Part shown: positions 44,021-53,675 of the stretch, one piece after another
How the letters are laid out: each line of letters opens with the position of its first letter
How positions within the stretch are numbered: the stretch's first letter is position 1
Assembly (NCBI GenBank): GCA_020636355.1
Contig: JACJYB010000006.1
Location: forward strand, 248,001-312,000
Source of the DNA: Lewinellaceae bacterium
GTDB taxonomy: Bacteria > Bacteroidota > Bacteroidia > Chitinophagales > Saprospiraceae
Direction of reading: 5' to 3'
Length of the DNA: 64,000 nucleotides
The notes under the pieces: generated by a model
What the model was told of the DNA's origin: nothing
The model's input: the letters and a program-made list of their open reading frames with translations, nothing else
The model's database searches: none
Position numbers and translations under genes: made by a program

Positions 44021-44980
44021 TTATTCGTTGGTTTTCAGCGGTTTACCTGGCAGGTAGATCTTATCCGGAGCGGCGAACCCCAGGAAGGCCTCCCTCACCG
44101 GTTTGCCAACCCATACATCCGGGATTTTCAACCCCCAGGCCCAGGCCAGAGTAGCTGCATTATCTGTGGTATTGACCGGTGAGACCATAGTATAACCCAC
44201 CTTAACACCTGGTCCACTGAGTATGAATGGAATTTCCATTTCGGCGAGCGTTTCACCTCCGTGTACTTTCCCGATACCGCCATGGTCGGCCGTGATGAGG
44301 ATCAATGTCGAATCGCGCAATCCGGTTTGGTCCAATACCCGTAGCACCTGTCCAATTAGTGAATCTGCTTTGGCTACCGAGGCAAAATATTCCGGTGATC
44401 CATGACCAAATGTATGTCCGGCATGATCGACGTGATCCAGATGGATGAAACAAAACTCAGGTCTTTTATCACGGAGGTAGGCACATGCGGTCGTTATGGT
44501 TTGATCTTCGGTTTCTTCGTGCCGGTTAAAATCCAAAACTTCCGGTTCCACCAGACGGCCAAATCCTTCCCAATGATAAATCGCACCTATTTCCGCTGCG
44601 GGGTTGTTTTTGTACATCAAATAAAAGATGGTCGGGAAATGGTGGAATTCATTTTCTGCGCTAAAAGGCAGGGTATAACGATCCTTCTCCCAATCGTTTG
44701 AAGTAATGCCATGCTGCTCCGGTCCGGCGCCCATGATCATCGAAGCCCAGTTAGGAGAAGAACTGGATGGCAGTACCGCCCGGGCATGAAAGGTATGGCT
44801 CCCCCCTGCAATCAACCGGTCCATAACAGGTGTACTGGCTTGTTCTATTCCATCGGGACTCATACCATCAACCCCAATAACCAATATATGACGGAGCCCC
44901 TCGATGGATTGGGCTGAGGATAGCAAAGCAGCTATCAAAAAAACACAAACAGGTCCTATCCGAATGAAATGCCGCTGCAT
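44021..44980 (-). CDS. Secreted alkaline-phosphatase-superfamily (NPP-like) hydrolase
   Basis: A 319-residue protein with signal peptide (MQRHFIRIGPVCVFLIAALLSSAQS). Metal-site motifs of nucleotide pyrophosphatase/phosphodiesterases and phosphonoacetate hydrolases are visible: VIGVDGMSPDGIE, the nucleophile loop LPSSSSPNWASMIMGAGPEQHGI with Ser where Thr is more usual, FIHLDHVDHAGHTFGHGS, ILITADHGG and a C-terminal HGG. It should be an exported phosphomonoesterase, phosphodiesterase or phosphonate hydrolase. Its place next to the DUF5690 transporter and phosphonatase-like genes suggests that it releases the substrate imported by the locus. Confidence 0.87.
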   Translation of the reverse strand: MQRHFIRIGPVCVFLIAALLSSAQSIEGLRHILVIGVDGMSPDGIEQASTPVMDRLIAGGSHTFHARAVLPSSSSPNWASMIMGAGPEQHGITSNDWEKDRYTLPFSAENEFHHFPTIFYLMYKNNPAAEIGAIYHWEGFGRLVEPEVLDFNRHEETEDQTITTACAYLRDKRPEFCFIHLDHVDHAGHTFGHGSPEYFASVAKADSLIGQVLRVLDQTGLRDSTLILITADHGGIGKVHGGETLAEMEIPFILSGPGVKVGYTMVSPVNTTDNAATLAWAWGLKIPDVWVGKPVREAFLGFAAPDKIYLPGKPLKTNE

Positions 44981-45195
44981 GATATTCTATTTTCATTAAA
45001 GGTAGGAGATACTCCCCTTGATCCAATCTTCCCGTTGGTTATCAAATGATTAAATCCATGCAATCGCTGGGACAATTCCTACCCCCGGAAAAACTTAACA
45101 TTGAAATCCGGTCCTATTAACACCAGTTTTACGCTTCAAAAGATATCTTAGCCATATTATATTCTGCAATAACCTAGTAATTACCACCACAATAC

Positions 45196-47163
45196 TTGAG
45201 TGTGCGAATCGTAACCTTTACTGCGGTATGGTTAGGCTTTAGTCTATTTGTTCATGGCCAGCAACCCTGGGATTGCAGTGGCCGGATATTCCGTGTTCTG
45301 GAACATGATGGCGGCACCGAGTTACAGGAATTATTTGTGCAATCCATGACAGGTACACTTTCACTTCATCGCCTGCACTTTTACCAGGGCATACGCATCA
45401 ATGGCATTGCCTACCATCCAACCCAGAACATGATCTATGGAGTCGTGCTTGGAAGTCCGAACCGGTTATGCCGGATCGATGCCGGTGGTAATTTGGCTAT
45501 TCTAAGGGATCTCCCTCTGCCTCAGGACTACCTATTTGTTTCCGGAGATATGGCACCTGATGAAAAGCATCTTATACTCTTCGGTTACAGCGACAAAGAA
45601 TTACCAAACTTGCTTGTCCAGATCGATTTGAGTAAGCCGGATTATCCGACGCGGTGGATTCCCATGCTTACCACAGATCCGCTCCATCCATACGTATATT
45701 GCGCCGATATTGCCTACCACCCGACCACCGGACAGCTCTTTGGATTTGATCATCTGCAGAATAAGCTCATCACGCTCGATCCGGATCAGGGAATCATCAA
45801 CAATTCAGTCTATCCGGTCTCCAATACGGCGGAAGGCAGTCTTCCCAGCTTGTTTTTTACGCCTCATGGCGAGTTATTTGGCATCGGTTCCTCCGGTGAC
45901 CGGTATGCTGAGGACCGGTATTTTTATAACATCAACACCAGGACCGGACAACTGGTACCCTGGGTAAATCTAGGGTATGAAGCCAATCAGGACGCATGCT
46001 CCTGCCCATTCAGCGTTCATCTGCTCAACCGCATAGCTCCGCGACAGATTGCACCTTGCACGGATTTCACCATGACCCTGGTCGTCATCAACCGGACCGA
46101 TGAAGTTTTGAAAGAAGTCCGGATTGTGGATTCCTTTGCTGAGGACATTCTAATCCGGTCTGTTAGTCCACTCCCATTTCCCGGCAAAATAGAGCAAGGC
46201 GTGGGAGGGCATAAACTGGAAATTGTGGCAGCAACCATTCCCATTGGCCGGGACAGTATTACCCTCATCCTGCACGCCGCGGAAAATGCAGTATCCGGTC
46301 AGCGAACCAATCAGGCGCGCATAGAGCCTTTAGAAGTAATCAATGCATTGTGGCTTGATTCCGATGACCCGGAAACGCTGGAATATGGCGATCCTACCCA
46401 ATTCGAGATTACCCCCTGGGCCGGCCTTTTCAAGCAAGATCTTTATCGAATCTGTGCCGGAGATACGGTTCGGATTGAATCTTCGGTCCCAAATGCACGA
46501 AAGTACCGCTGGTCGAACGGCGATACTACGGCATCCATCAACGTAACTCACCCCGGCACCTACCACTTGACGGTAACATCCGATTGTGGTGAAACCCAGG
46601 GAACAGCGACCGTGATTGCCGATAATCTGGAGATTCATCTGGGGGCCGACCAGGTAATAGACCGGGGAACCTCCATCATGCTGGAACCAGAAATTATTTC
46701 GGGTTCTGCCGTGACTTCCTATTACTGGGAAAGCAGTCAACCCGGATCCATTGATTGCTCCCGGTGTCAACAGACCGAAGTATCACCCACCGCTGATACG
46801 GAATATCGGGTTTCGGCTCGCAACCGTTACGGATGTACAGCCACCGATCACGTAATGATCCGGGTCCGGGAGCTCAGCTATTATGTTCCCAATACGTTCA
46901 GCCCCAACGGCGATCAATCCAACGATGTATTTTACCTGCAAGGACCTGCTGATTACCCGATTGTAACTTTTACGATCTATGACCGGTGGGGAAATGCCCT
47001 GTACGAGATCCGGGATGGTCGCTGCAATGATGCCGCTTTTGGCTGGGATGGAACGTGCAACTCAAAGCCGGTTTCACCGGGTGTTTACAGCTGGCAGGCA
47101 AAGATCCTTGCCAAGGACGGGAAAGAAGTATGGGGGTTTGGTGACGTAACGCTGATCCGTTAA
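45196..47163 (+). CDS. Secreted protein with gliding-motility-associated C-terminal (T9SS type B) domain
   Basis: A 655-residue secreted protein. The signal runs to the LFVHGQ segment. Residues 25-270 are a beta-propeller-like region with YHPTQNMIYGVVLGSPNRLCRID and YHPTTGQLFGFDHLQNKLIT repeats; residues 275-400 resemble a DUF11/conserved-repeat domain (TDFTMTLVVINRTDEVLKEV); 400-560 hold PKD/Ig-like strands (AGDTVRIESSVPNARKYRWS). The last 90 residues are the CHU_C/T9SS type B sorting domain: YYVPNTFSPNGDQSNDVF, TFTIYDRWGNALYEI, FGWDGTCNSKPVSPGVYSW. The product should be exported by the type IX system and anchored to the surface. Start is TTG 45196 or GTG 45202. Confidence 0.88.
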   Translation: MSVRIVTFTAVWLGFSLFVHGQQPWDCSGRIFRVLEHDGGTELQELFVQSMTGTLSLHRLHFYQGIRINGIAYHPTQNMIYGVVLGSPNRLCRIDAGGNLAILRDLPLPQDYLFVSGDMAPDEKHLILFGYSDKELPNLLVQIDLSKPDYPTRWIPMLTTDPLHPYVYCADIAYHPTTGQLFGFDHLQNKLITLDPDQGIINNSVYPVSNTAEGSLPSLFFTPHGELFGIGSSGDRYAEDRYFYNINTRTGQLVPWVNLGYEANQDACSCPFSVHLLNRIAPRQIAPCTDFTMTLVVINRTDEVLKEVRIVDSFAEDILIRSVSPLPFPGKIEQGVGGHKLEIVAATIPIGRDSITLILHAAENAVSGQRTNQARIEPLEVINALWLDSDDPETLEYGDPTQFEITPWAGLFKQDLYRICAGDTVRIESSVPNARKYRWSNGDTTASINVTHPGTYHLTVTSDCGETQGTATVIADNLEIHLGADQVIDRGTSIMLEPEIISGSAVTSYYWESSQPGSIDCSRCQQTEVSPTADTEYRVSARNRYGCTATDHVMIRVRELSYYVPNTFSPNGDQSNDVFYLQGPADYPIVTFTIYDRWGNALYEIRDGRCNDAAFGWDGTCNSKPVSPGVYSWQAKILAKDGKEVWGFGDVTLIR

Positions 47164-47196
47164 AAAAAAGATGGAAGGCCTGCTTGCGACCTTCCA
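47161..47196 (-). terminator. Terminator of the susD/susC operon
   Basis: On the minus strand TGGAAGG (47196-47190 as its complement) pairs with CCTTCCA (47178-47172) around an 11-base loop and runs into a T8 tract at 47169-47162. It also lies directly after the stop of the converging T9SS gene. Confidence 0.78.
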
Positions 47197-47226
47197 CCCG
47201 ACAATATAAATCTCTAACCTTAAAAT

Positions 47227-48687
47227 CTATTTCTCCCACCACACTTTTGTAGTGATCTCATCCGGTCCCTGCCGTGTGATGGCTGCACCCAGGTTTTCCT
47301 TATTCAAGGCACCTTCCTGCGAAGGATATTCGAATCGGCTGGGATAGTTGGTATAAAATGCATCCGGTCCTGGCTTAATGGTGCTGGGAAATCCGGTGCG
47401 GCGGTATTCGATGAATCCCTGAAAATCGGTGTAGAAGAGTGCAATGTACTTTTGCTTGATAATGGTCTCCAACTGATTGTCATAGGCCACACCGGTCCGG
47501 CTAAAGTAGTCCGAGGGCATTTCTACATTCCAATAATCAAAGTTAGCCGTGATCCCTGCTTCATACTGATCCTTGGCGGAACCTGTGATCCATCCTCGCT
47601 GAGCAGCTTCTGCCAGGATAAATGCAACTTCTGAATACACCATCATCCGGCCCTGGTTCGCATTCGGCTGGAAGAAAAAGAAGTTGATGTTAAATTTGGA
47701 CAGAAAGGCATCGCCACCTTTGTAGATGTAGGCAGGGCCGTCCACAATGCCATTCTGCATCCCGGATATCATTGGTGAGCCGGTTTCTACCGAATTAGTG
47801 GTTGGATCGGCAAAGAAATCGAGGCGGGGGTCGTCGAATTCGCGTAGTACATTTTCGAAGGTTTCACTAATCCGGTATTCGTTGTAAGAACCAACACGAT
47901 AAACCGATTCCTCGGTGACCGGATGGGCATTGGGATTTGCCGATAAAAACATTACTGCGGCATTATCAGCATTGGAAGTCATCACCGGATATTGCGCAGG
48001 ATTTGTATAGATCTCACTGATAACCGACTGTGCCGTTGCCGGCTTTACTTCACTTAACCGCAAAGCAACCCTTAGACGCAAAGAGTTGGCAAATTTTCTC
48101 CATTTCACCAGGTCTCCATCGAAAAGGATGTCACCCTTGATACCCGTGGTGCTATTTGCCAGCAAATCATTGGCAGTTTTTAGTTCTGCCAGCAAGTTGT
48201 CGTAGATCGACTCCTGGCTATCGTAGGCAGGTGCGTAAACCGGATCTTCCGCAGCTGCTTTGGCCGCTTCCGAATACGGAATATCACCCCACATATCCGT
48301 CATGATCTGGAACATCCAGGCCTTCATGATTTTGGACACCGCTGTATAACTCTTGAGGTCCTTCTTCGCAGCTATGGATTCCAAAACCTCGGCATCACGT
48401 ACAGCCAGGTAATAGGTATTCCAGGTACCGGCCTGATCGCCCCAATTGAACAGGTCAAATTCGGTAAATACAATCCGGGCGCCATATTGGGCCATCAGGT
48501 TGCCTTCGCTCCAGGCATCTCCCACGGCGGTACGGATGGTGTTGCGCTGCACATTGGTCAGCAGCAGTTCCGGATTGTTATCGATGGACAATGCAATATC
48601 CGGATTATCATTGGACACATTGAATTTCTCGCAGGAGGTCAGACCCACCGCCAGAGCAATCAATGCGATTTGAAATAATGTTTTCAT
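47227..48687 (-). CDS. SusD/RagB-family outer membrane lipoprotein
   Basis: A 486-residue SusD-like lipoprotein (SusD-like_2 group). Lipoprotein signal MKTLFQIALIALAVGLTSC with Cys 19; then FNVSNDNPDIALSIDNNPELLLTNVQR, typical for the group. The TPR-like helical core shows ILKAWMFQIMTDMWGDIPYSEAAKA, WRKFANSLRLRVALRLSEV and FILAEAAQRGWITGSAKDQYEAGI, and the C-terminal QKYIALFYTDFQGFIEYRRTGFP. It caps the SusC barrel encoded upstream (30 bp gap) and binds a nutrient at the cell surface. SusD-like_2 proteins need not be carbohydrate specific; no CAZyme is adjacent. Confidence 0.94.
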   Translation of the reverse strand: MKTLFQIALIALAVGLTSCEKFNVSNDNPDIALSIDNNPELLLTNVQRNTIRTAVGDAWSEGNLMAQYGARIVFTEFDLFNWGDQAGTWNTYYLAVRDAEVLESIAAKKDLKSYTAVSKIMKAWMFQIMTDMWGDIPYSEAAKAAAEDPVYAPAYDSQESIYDNLLAELKTANDLLANSTTGIKGDILFDGDLVKWRKFANSLRLRVALRLSEVKPATAQSVISEIYTNPAQYPVMTSNADNAAVMFLSANPNAHPVTEESVYRVGSYNEYRISETFENVLREFDDPRLDFFADPTTNSVETGSPMISGMQNGIVDGPAYIYKGGDAFLSKFNINFFFFQPNANQGRMMVYSEVAFILAEAAQRGWITGSAKDQYEAGITANFDYWNVEMPSDYFSRTGVAYDNQLETIIKQKYIALFYTDFQGFIEYRRTGFPSTIKPGPDAFYTNYPSRFEYPSQEGALNKENLGAAITRQGPDEITTKVWWEK

Positions 48688-48717
48688 GAATTCAATTTTT
48701 AGAATGGATGAAATGGA

Positions 48718-51700
48718 TCAGAAGCCAATATTGATAGAGAATCCCATGCTTCTGGCTGATGGTATCGTGGCATTCTCTACCCCGGGAATGTACCTTCCTC
48801 CGTCAAAAGCCAGCAATTCCGGATCGCCATGGTTGAAATCTTTGGACCACAACCATAAATTACTCCCGATCAAGGCAATCTTTACATTCTGTACCGGGGT
48901 GTTTCCCAATAATGATTTTGGAAGACTGTAAGCCAGCTTCAGCTCACGCAATTTGATAAAGGTGGCATCGTACATCCCTTCCGATTCATTTTGGCGGCGA
49001 TAGCGGTTGTTGTGGTATGCATTGGCCGGCACGATCACGTCATTTTCGGTGTACCCGATTACATTTCCGTCTGCATCCAGTACTTCTTTTACTCCATCTC
49101 CGATAATTCCGTCCGTCAGGGTTTTTCCAGTCGTCTCATCGAGGTACGAAAGGCCACTATCCTTGATACCCGGGTGTGGACCGCCAAATTCCGGTTCGCG
49201 TCCCCACAATGTTTCTACGACGTTACCAGAGGTGGCTGCAATCAGACGGGTACGTGAAAGCAATTCTCCACCCTGACGCCAGTCAAAGAGGAAGTTCAGG
49301 CTGAACCCTTTATAGGTTAATTCGTTCAACCATCCCAGGGTAAAATCAGGGTTGTAATTACCTAACTTGCGCAAGGTATTGTCTTCCTGCACCAATCCGT
49401 TACGGAATATTACCTGACCGAAATAAGGGCTACTTGGGTCGGATACCGTACGCAATCCGGTTCCCCACATGTCTCCCAATGCACCGCCTTCCTCCGCGAC
49501 AAGGGTTATCCCGTTGCCTCCGTAAACATAGCGATCGACCCCATCGGGCAGTTCCAGCACCTTGTTCCGGTTCAAACCAAAATTGAACATCGTATTCCAG
49601 CGCAGATCTTTGCGAATAGGCGTCATGGAAAGAAGCAATTCGACTCCTTTGTTTTCAATTTTACCCGCATTAATGATCCGCGAAGTTTTACCGGATGTGT
49701 AAGGTAAATCAATAGCCAGGATCTGGTTTTTACTCACCGAACGGTAGAAAGTGGCATCGATACCTATGCGATCATGGAAGAACCGCACATCCGCACCTGC
49801 TTCCACACTCGTCTGAATCTCCGGCTTAAGATCAAAGTTGGGGAGTGTATTTGAAGGTGATGCCGTGGCATTGCTGCCCCAGGGAGATCCACCAAAAATG
49901 AACGGGTCGGAGAGGCGGAATGGGTCGGTATCCGAACCTACCTGTGCCCAACCCAAACGCAATTTGGCAAAAGACAATGCACTGTTTGTAGGAACGTCGA
50001 AAAGGTCGGTCAAAATGGTGCTTAAGGAAGCCGATGGATAGAAGTAGGAATTGTTGTTTTCAGGTAAAGTCGAAGACCAGTCGTTACGAGCTGTCAGATC
50101 CAGATAAACCAGATTCCGGAAACCCAACTGGGCAAAACTGTAGAGAGAGTTGATCTGCTGTTCGGGACGGCTGATGGACTGTACCAGCGGGCCGTCTGAA
50201 TTGGTGAAAGAATAAATCTCCGGCAACAACAATTTATTGGCAGCTACCGAATGGAAATGATTGCGACGCTGCATCTGGTTGCCTCCCACATTGATGTTGA
50301 AGTCCCAGTCGTTATTGATCTGCTTTTCATAACTGAGCAGGAAGTCAATATTTGTTTCCCGGAAATTGATTTTGTCTTCGCGATACTGCCCATTGGGGAA
50401 TCGCTGCGTGGAATAAGCACGCTTGATGAAGCGGTATTCAGAAAATACATCCGTCCCGCCGCGGACCATCAATTTGAGTTCCGGCGTAAATTTATAGGTA
50501 GCAGACAAATTGCCGATCAGGCGATCCTTAGACAATCCATTGGTATTTTCATACATGTTGAAATAAGGATTGTCGTGGTAATTGTAGTTGTAATTGAATT
50601 GCTGAAAACCTTCCAAACCATCTTCCCAGTAATTACGCAATCCTTTTACGTCAATTTGCTGACCCCACCAGACAAACAGGTACATGACCGATTCCGTGCC
50701 GTAACCATTCACCGTACGGTTATCGCTGGCTGAACGGATGTAGTTGGCCTTGGTGTTGACAGTCAGTTTATCGGAAAGGTTGTAATCACCGGACCAGGAA
50801 ACGGTATTCCGGCTGATGTCGGTGTTCGGCACGATCCCTTTATTGCTGAAATTGGTGTAAGAGACACGGAAATTGCCCTTGTCGTTACTACCGAAAAAAG
50901 ACACGTTATTAACCGTGGTATGTCCGGTCTCCATGAAATTCTGGACCGGGTCACCATGGTCAACCCAGGGTGTCGGTGTGATGGTACCACGCCGGTTCAG
51001 GTCCACACCGTTGGGACCCAGCGTAAATGTCAATCCGTGTACATCCCCACCCCGGAGTCCATTGGAAGTCGGTGAGTCATGCTGGGGAATCAGCCGACCA
51101 TCGAGACGAGGTCCCCAGGACTCGTCAACGCCGTCAAATGTTCCGTTTCCATAACCGTCAACGAAGGCAAACTGGAAGTTTTTACCCTGACCATATACAC
51201 GCTGGTATTCTGGCCCTTTTAACATGGTTTCGAAGGTGGTTTTGGAATTGATCTCTACGCCAATTCCTTTGCGTCCTTTTCCGGACTTGGTTGTAATGAT
51301 CACCGCTCCATTGGCAGCCCGGGAGCCGTACAATGCCGTTGCATTCGCTCCTTTCAGGATGGATACCGACTCCACGTCATCCGGGTTGATCTCGGCACCA
51401 CCGTTGCCATAGTCGAGGTGCATGTTGCTGGAAATACCGTTGGTGCTGGTGCGGGTATCGGTTTCGTTATTGATGGGAATTCCATCAACTACAAAAAGCG
51501 GCTGGTTGTTGCTGGTCAGCGAGGACATACCGCGTATGACAACACTCGCTGAACCGGCATTCTGGCCGTTCGATACGACCTGCACGCCTGCCGCACGTCC
51601 GGATAACGCACTCACAAAATTGGTGTTGTTGGACCCGCTGACATCGTCGCCATTAACTTGCTGTAAGGCATAACCCAGTGATTTTTCATCACGGGTGATG

Positions 51701-52059
51701 TTCAGCGCGGTGACGACAGCCTCCTGAAGGGTCACCCCTTCGGTCATTTTTACGTCAATCAAACCACGGTGGTCTACCGGAATTTCCAGCTCCGTATAGC
51801 CAATGTAGGAGAACACCAGGACGGCATCCCCGGCATCTACTTCCATTTCAAATAGCCCATCAACATCCGTGGTGGTACCATTGGTGATATTTCCTTTTTG
51901 GTAGACATTGACTCCGATCAGCGGAGTTTCTGTGTTGGCGTCGGTAACTTTTCCGGTTACCTGAAACTGAGCATTAACGGTCAGCGGAATACCCAAAGCG
52001 AAAAATAGGGTACACGCCAATAAACGCCCTACGCCGATCACTTGTAGCGCAAGTTTCAT
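48718..52059 (-). CDS. SusC/RagA-family TonB-dependent outer membrane transporter
   Basis: A 1113-residue TonB-dependent receptor. Signal peptide to about residue 30, then a carboxypeptidase-regulatory-like domain (VTGKVTDANTETPLIGVNVYQKG, 33-110), a TonB-box/signature (LQEAVVTALNITRDEKSLGYALQQV), the plug with LQGRAAGVQV-like and SSVVIRGMSSLTSNNQPLFVVDGIPI, and a 22-strand barrel ending in an aromatic strand ...SMGFSINIGF. Length is typical of SusC. It forms the outer-membrane channel with the SusD lipoprotein. There is no N-terminal STN domain, so transcription is probably not via an anti-sigma cascade, and no regulator gene is next to it. Confidence 0.95.
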   Translation of the reverse strand: MKLALQVIGVGRLLACTLFFALGIPLTVNAQFQVTGKVTDANTETPLIGVNVYQKGNITNGTTTDVDGLFEMEVDAGDAVLVFSYIGYTELEIPVDHRGLIDVKMTEGVTLQEAVVTALNITRDEKSLGYALQQVNGDDVSGSNNTNFVSALSGRAAGVQVVSNGQNAGSASVVIRGMSSLTSNNQPLFVVDGIPINNETDTRTSTNGISSNMHLDYGNGGAEINPDDVESVSILKGANATALYGSRAANGAVIITTKSGKGRKGIGVEINSKTTFETMLKGPEYQRVYGQGKNFQFAFVDGYGNGTFDGVDESWGPRLDGRLIPQHDSPTSNGLRGGDVHGLTFTLGPNGVDLNRRGTITPTPWVDHGDPVQNFMETGHTTVNNVSFFGSNDKGNFRVSYTNFSNKGIVPNTDISRNTVSWSGDYNLSDKLTVNTKANYIRSASDNRTVNGYGTESVMYLFVWWGQQIDVKGLRNYWEDGLEGFQQFNYNYNYHDNPYFNMYENTNGLSKDRLIGNLSATYKFTPELKLMVRGGTDVFSEYRFIKRAYSTQRFPNGQYREDKINFRETNIDFLLSYEKQINNDWDFNINVGGNQMQRRNHFHSVAANKLLLPEIYSFTNSDGPLVQSISRPEQQINSLYSFAQLGFRNLVYLDLTARNDWSSTLPENNNSYFYPSASLSTILTDLFDVPTNSALSFAKLRLGWAQVGSDTDPFRLSDPFIFGGSPWGSNATASPSNTLPNFDLKPEIQTSVEAGADVRFFHDRIGIDATFYRSVSKNQILAIDLPYTSGKTSRIINAGKIENKGVELLLSMTPIRKDLRWNTMFNFGLNRNKVLELPDGVDRYVYGGNGITLVAEEGGALGDMWGTGLRTVSDPSSPYFGQVIFRNGLVQEDNTLRKLGNYNPDFTLGWLNELTYKGFSLNFLFDWRQGGELLSRTRLIAATSGNVVETLWGREPEFGGPHPGIKDSGLSYLDETTGKTLTDGIIGDGVKEVLDADGNVIGYTENDVIVPANAYHNNRYRRQNESEGMYDATFIKLRELKLAYSLPKSLLGNTPVQNVKIALIGSNLWLWSKDFNHGDPELLAFDGGRYIPGVENATIPSARSMGFSINIGF

Positions 52060-52068
52060 TGGTAAATA

Positions 52069-52284
52069 GGTTTAATTAGATGATTAAATAGTCAGCCGAA
52101 TCGATCGTCTTTTACGGAAACATTCAGCACTGCAAAAGTCCGGAAAGCTGATCCATTTCAGACTATTCGGCTCATTAACAAATAATTACCAATGCGTTAA
52201 CTGAAGCTTATTTTATTGTTAAGCTAAATACCGCTATTTTTATTCCGGTTTAATTAGATATTAAATAGTTAGCCGGGTCCATCG
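52069..52284. repeat. Pair of ~38-bp direct repeats upstream of susC
   Basis: GGTTTAATTAGAT-ATTAAATAGT-AGCCG occurs at 52069-52107 and again at 52247-52284, with one indel and a few substitutions. The left copy begins 9 bp from the susC start codon. The 374-bp gap 52060-52433 contains no gene. Confidence 0.75.
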
Positions 52285-52433
52285 CCGGATGCCCCGGCTA
52301 ATTTTTTGGATGTACCCATTGCGCCAATAACTGCCCATAGGAAGCCTGACTTCCCAATCCAATGGTGAAAAACGGATTTTATGGAATTCCCCTCGCGGGT
52401 AAGAATTTTAACAGGAGTTATAGCACCCGGAAT

Positions 52434-53350
52434 TTAATAAATACAGGATTCCGGCTTCGACTGCACCACGTAAGATTTGTAATTTTTCGCCTTCGGATCA
52501 CCGCATCCACAGATATCAAGTAATTGAATATTTCTAAAATCTACCGGATGGCTCTCGGCCTGCAGGGCGATGTACCCTTCTTTGAGTAACAAGCCATTAT
52601 TTTTGATCCAGTCGTCCGGATGATCCATGCCACCAACCGTTTTCCAGTCTTCGCCTGCTGCATTGACATTGGTGAAGCCGCCTCCTACCTGCGGCTTCTC
52701 AAATTGGAGGACCGTATCCCCATCGACAATGAATGTCATGAATTCATCGCCATGGACAATGGCCTCCGCTTGTACCCACTGATCGCCATCATAGGTCTCC
52801 GAGTTGGAATTGATGCAGTGATCGTAGGTGACTTCTCCATGCATCTCGACGGCCGTGCCTGGCGTACAAGGAACAGTACCGGTAGGGCGCGATTTGCCGT
52901 CACTGAGCCCCCCAGCATTTGCCATTCGATCGAGACCGGAAAAGTTTGCGTTAACTCATTGCTCTGTGCGGATTGAGAATGCAGCATGACTCCTGAATTC
53001 CGTACATTCCAGGTAGCACCGCCGATGACAATTGGTCGCCAGTAAATCGATATTCCCACCGGGTTTGTAATACGAATAGGGCTTATGCAGTAATACAAGT
53101 GTCCAAATTCATTCCGGAAGGAGTCGTATTCGGTGTAATTGACCTGGATCATCAGGTCTTCCTTCCGACAAAGTAATGTTCTTGTAATTCTCATTGACTG
53201 GATAACCACATATTTTGATGTCCCAGCCGTCAAAGATTTACCCCCGTTAAAGAGGTCGATCCAGGCTTCTTCATCCTTGACTGTATCGACAGAATGACAA
53301 CCAACCACGAATAGCAGCAAGCCTAACCCGGTGGCGAGAATACGCAACAT
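52434..53350 (-). pseudogene. DUF1080 (3-keto-disaccharide-hydrolase-like) lipoprotein gene, frameshifted
   Basis: The frame starting at 53350 opens a lipoprotein signal (MLRILATGLGLLLFVVGC) and DUF1080 beginning (EAWIDLFNGG), derails soon after (KSL then off-family), and returns as VNYTEYDSFRNEFGHLYY and WNVRNSGVMLHSQSAQSNEL, TFPVSIEWQMLGG. The final portion continues in another frame from about 52925: KSRPTGTVPCTPGTAVEMHG, YDHCINSNSETYDGDQWVQAEA, ALQAESHPVDFRNIQLLD, ending in GCGDPKAKNYKSY and a Cys-Tyr tail. At least three indels separate the pieces. DUF1080 proteins are secreted concanavalin-fold proteins, some acting on 3-keto sugars. Genuine decay or sequence error; see the finding on indel density. 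Confidence 0.8.
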
Positions 53351-53401
53351 ATGGTCATTAATTTGACTTGAATATACAAGAAAAGAATCCGCGAAACTGA
53401 A

Positions 53402-53675
53402 TTAGGAACACTGATTTGCTGGATGGATGCCATTCAGCGAAATGATCCGGTCCATTCGGTACTTCTTGTCCATTTTCAAGGATGACATATTCTTCACCGT
53501 CAGCAATTCGAGTATTGATCAAATGTATTTGTTTGGTAACTGGGGAATTATCGGCCTCTACAAATTCCAGTAGAACCGGAGTGCGCAGCACAATGGCCGC
53601 CTCGATCCGATCGTAAAACGAACAATCTATGGGATGGTAGGGCTGGTTTGATGGTTCTTTCAACTGCACAGACAA
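53402..53675 (-). pseudogene. Rof-like (Rho-binding antiterminator) gene with 1-base frameshift near the 3' end
   Basis: The frame from ATG 53675 reads NQPYHPIDCSFYDRIEAAIV, LRTPVLLEFVEA and GEEYVILENGQEV, the Sm-like core of Rof proteins. As given it then continues off-family (PNGPDHFAEW...) to a stop at 53358. Removing one base from GTACCG (53458-53459 region) yields EVRMDRIISLNG and a stop at 53402-53404, which is the expected Rof ending. A one-base insertion therefore explains it. Rof binds Rho and blocks termination in E. coli. The start overlaps the preceding 88-codon gene by 16 bp. Confidence 0.65.

Noticed and set aside
45196..52059. Complete polysaccharide utilization locus around SusC/SusD
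   Set aside because: No glycosidase, lyase, sulfatase or regulator adjoins the SusC/D pair; the GH43 and CE1 genes are 12 kb or more away.
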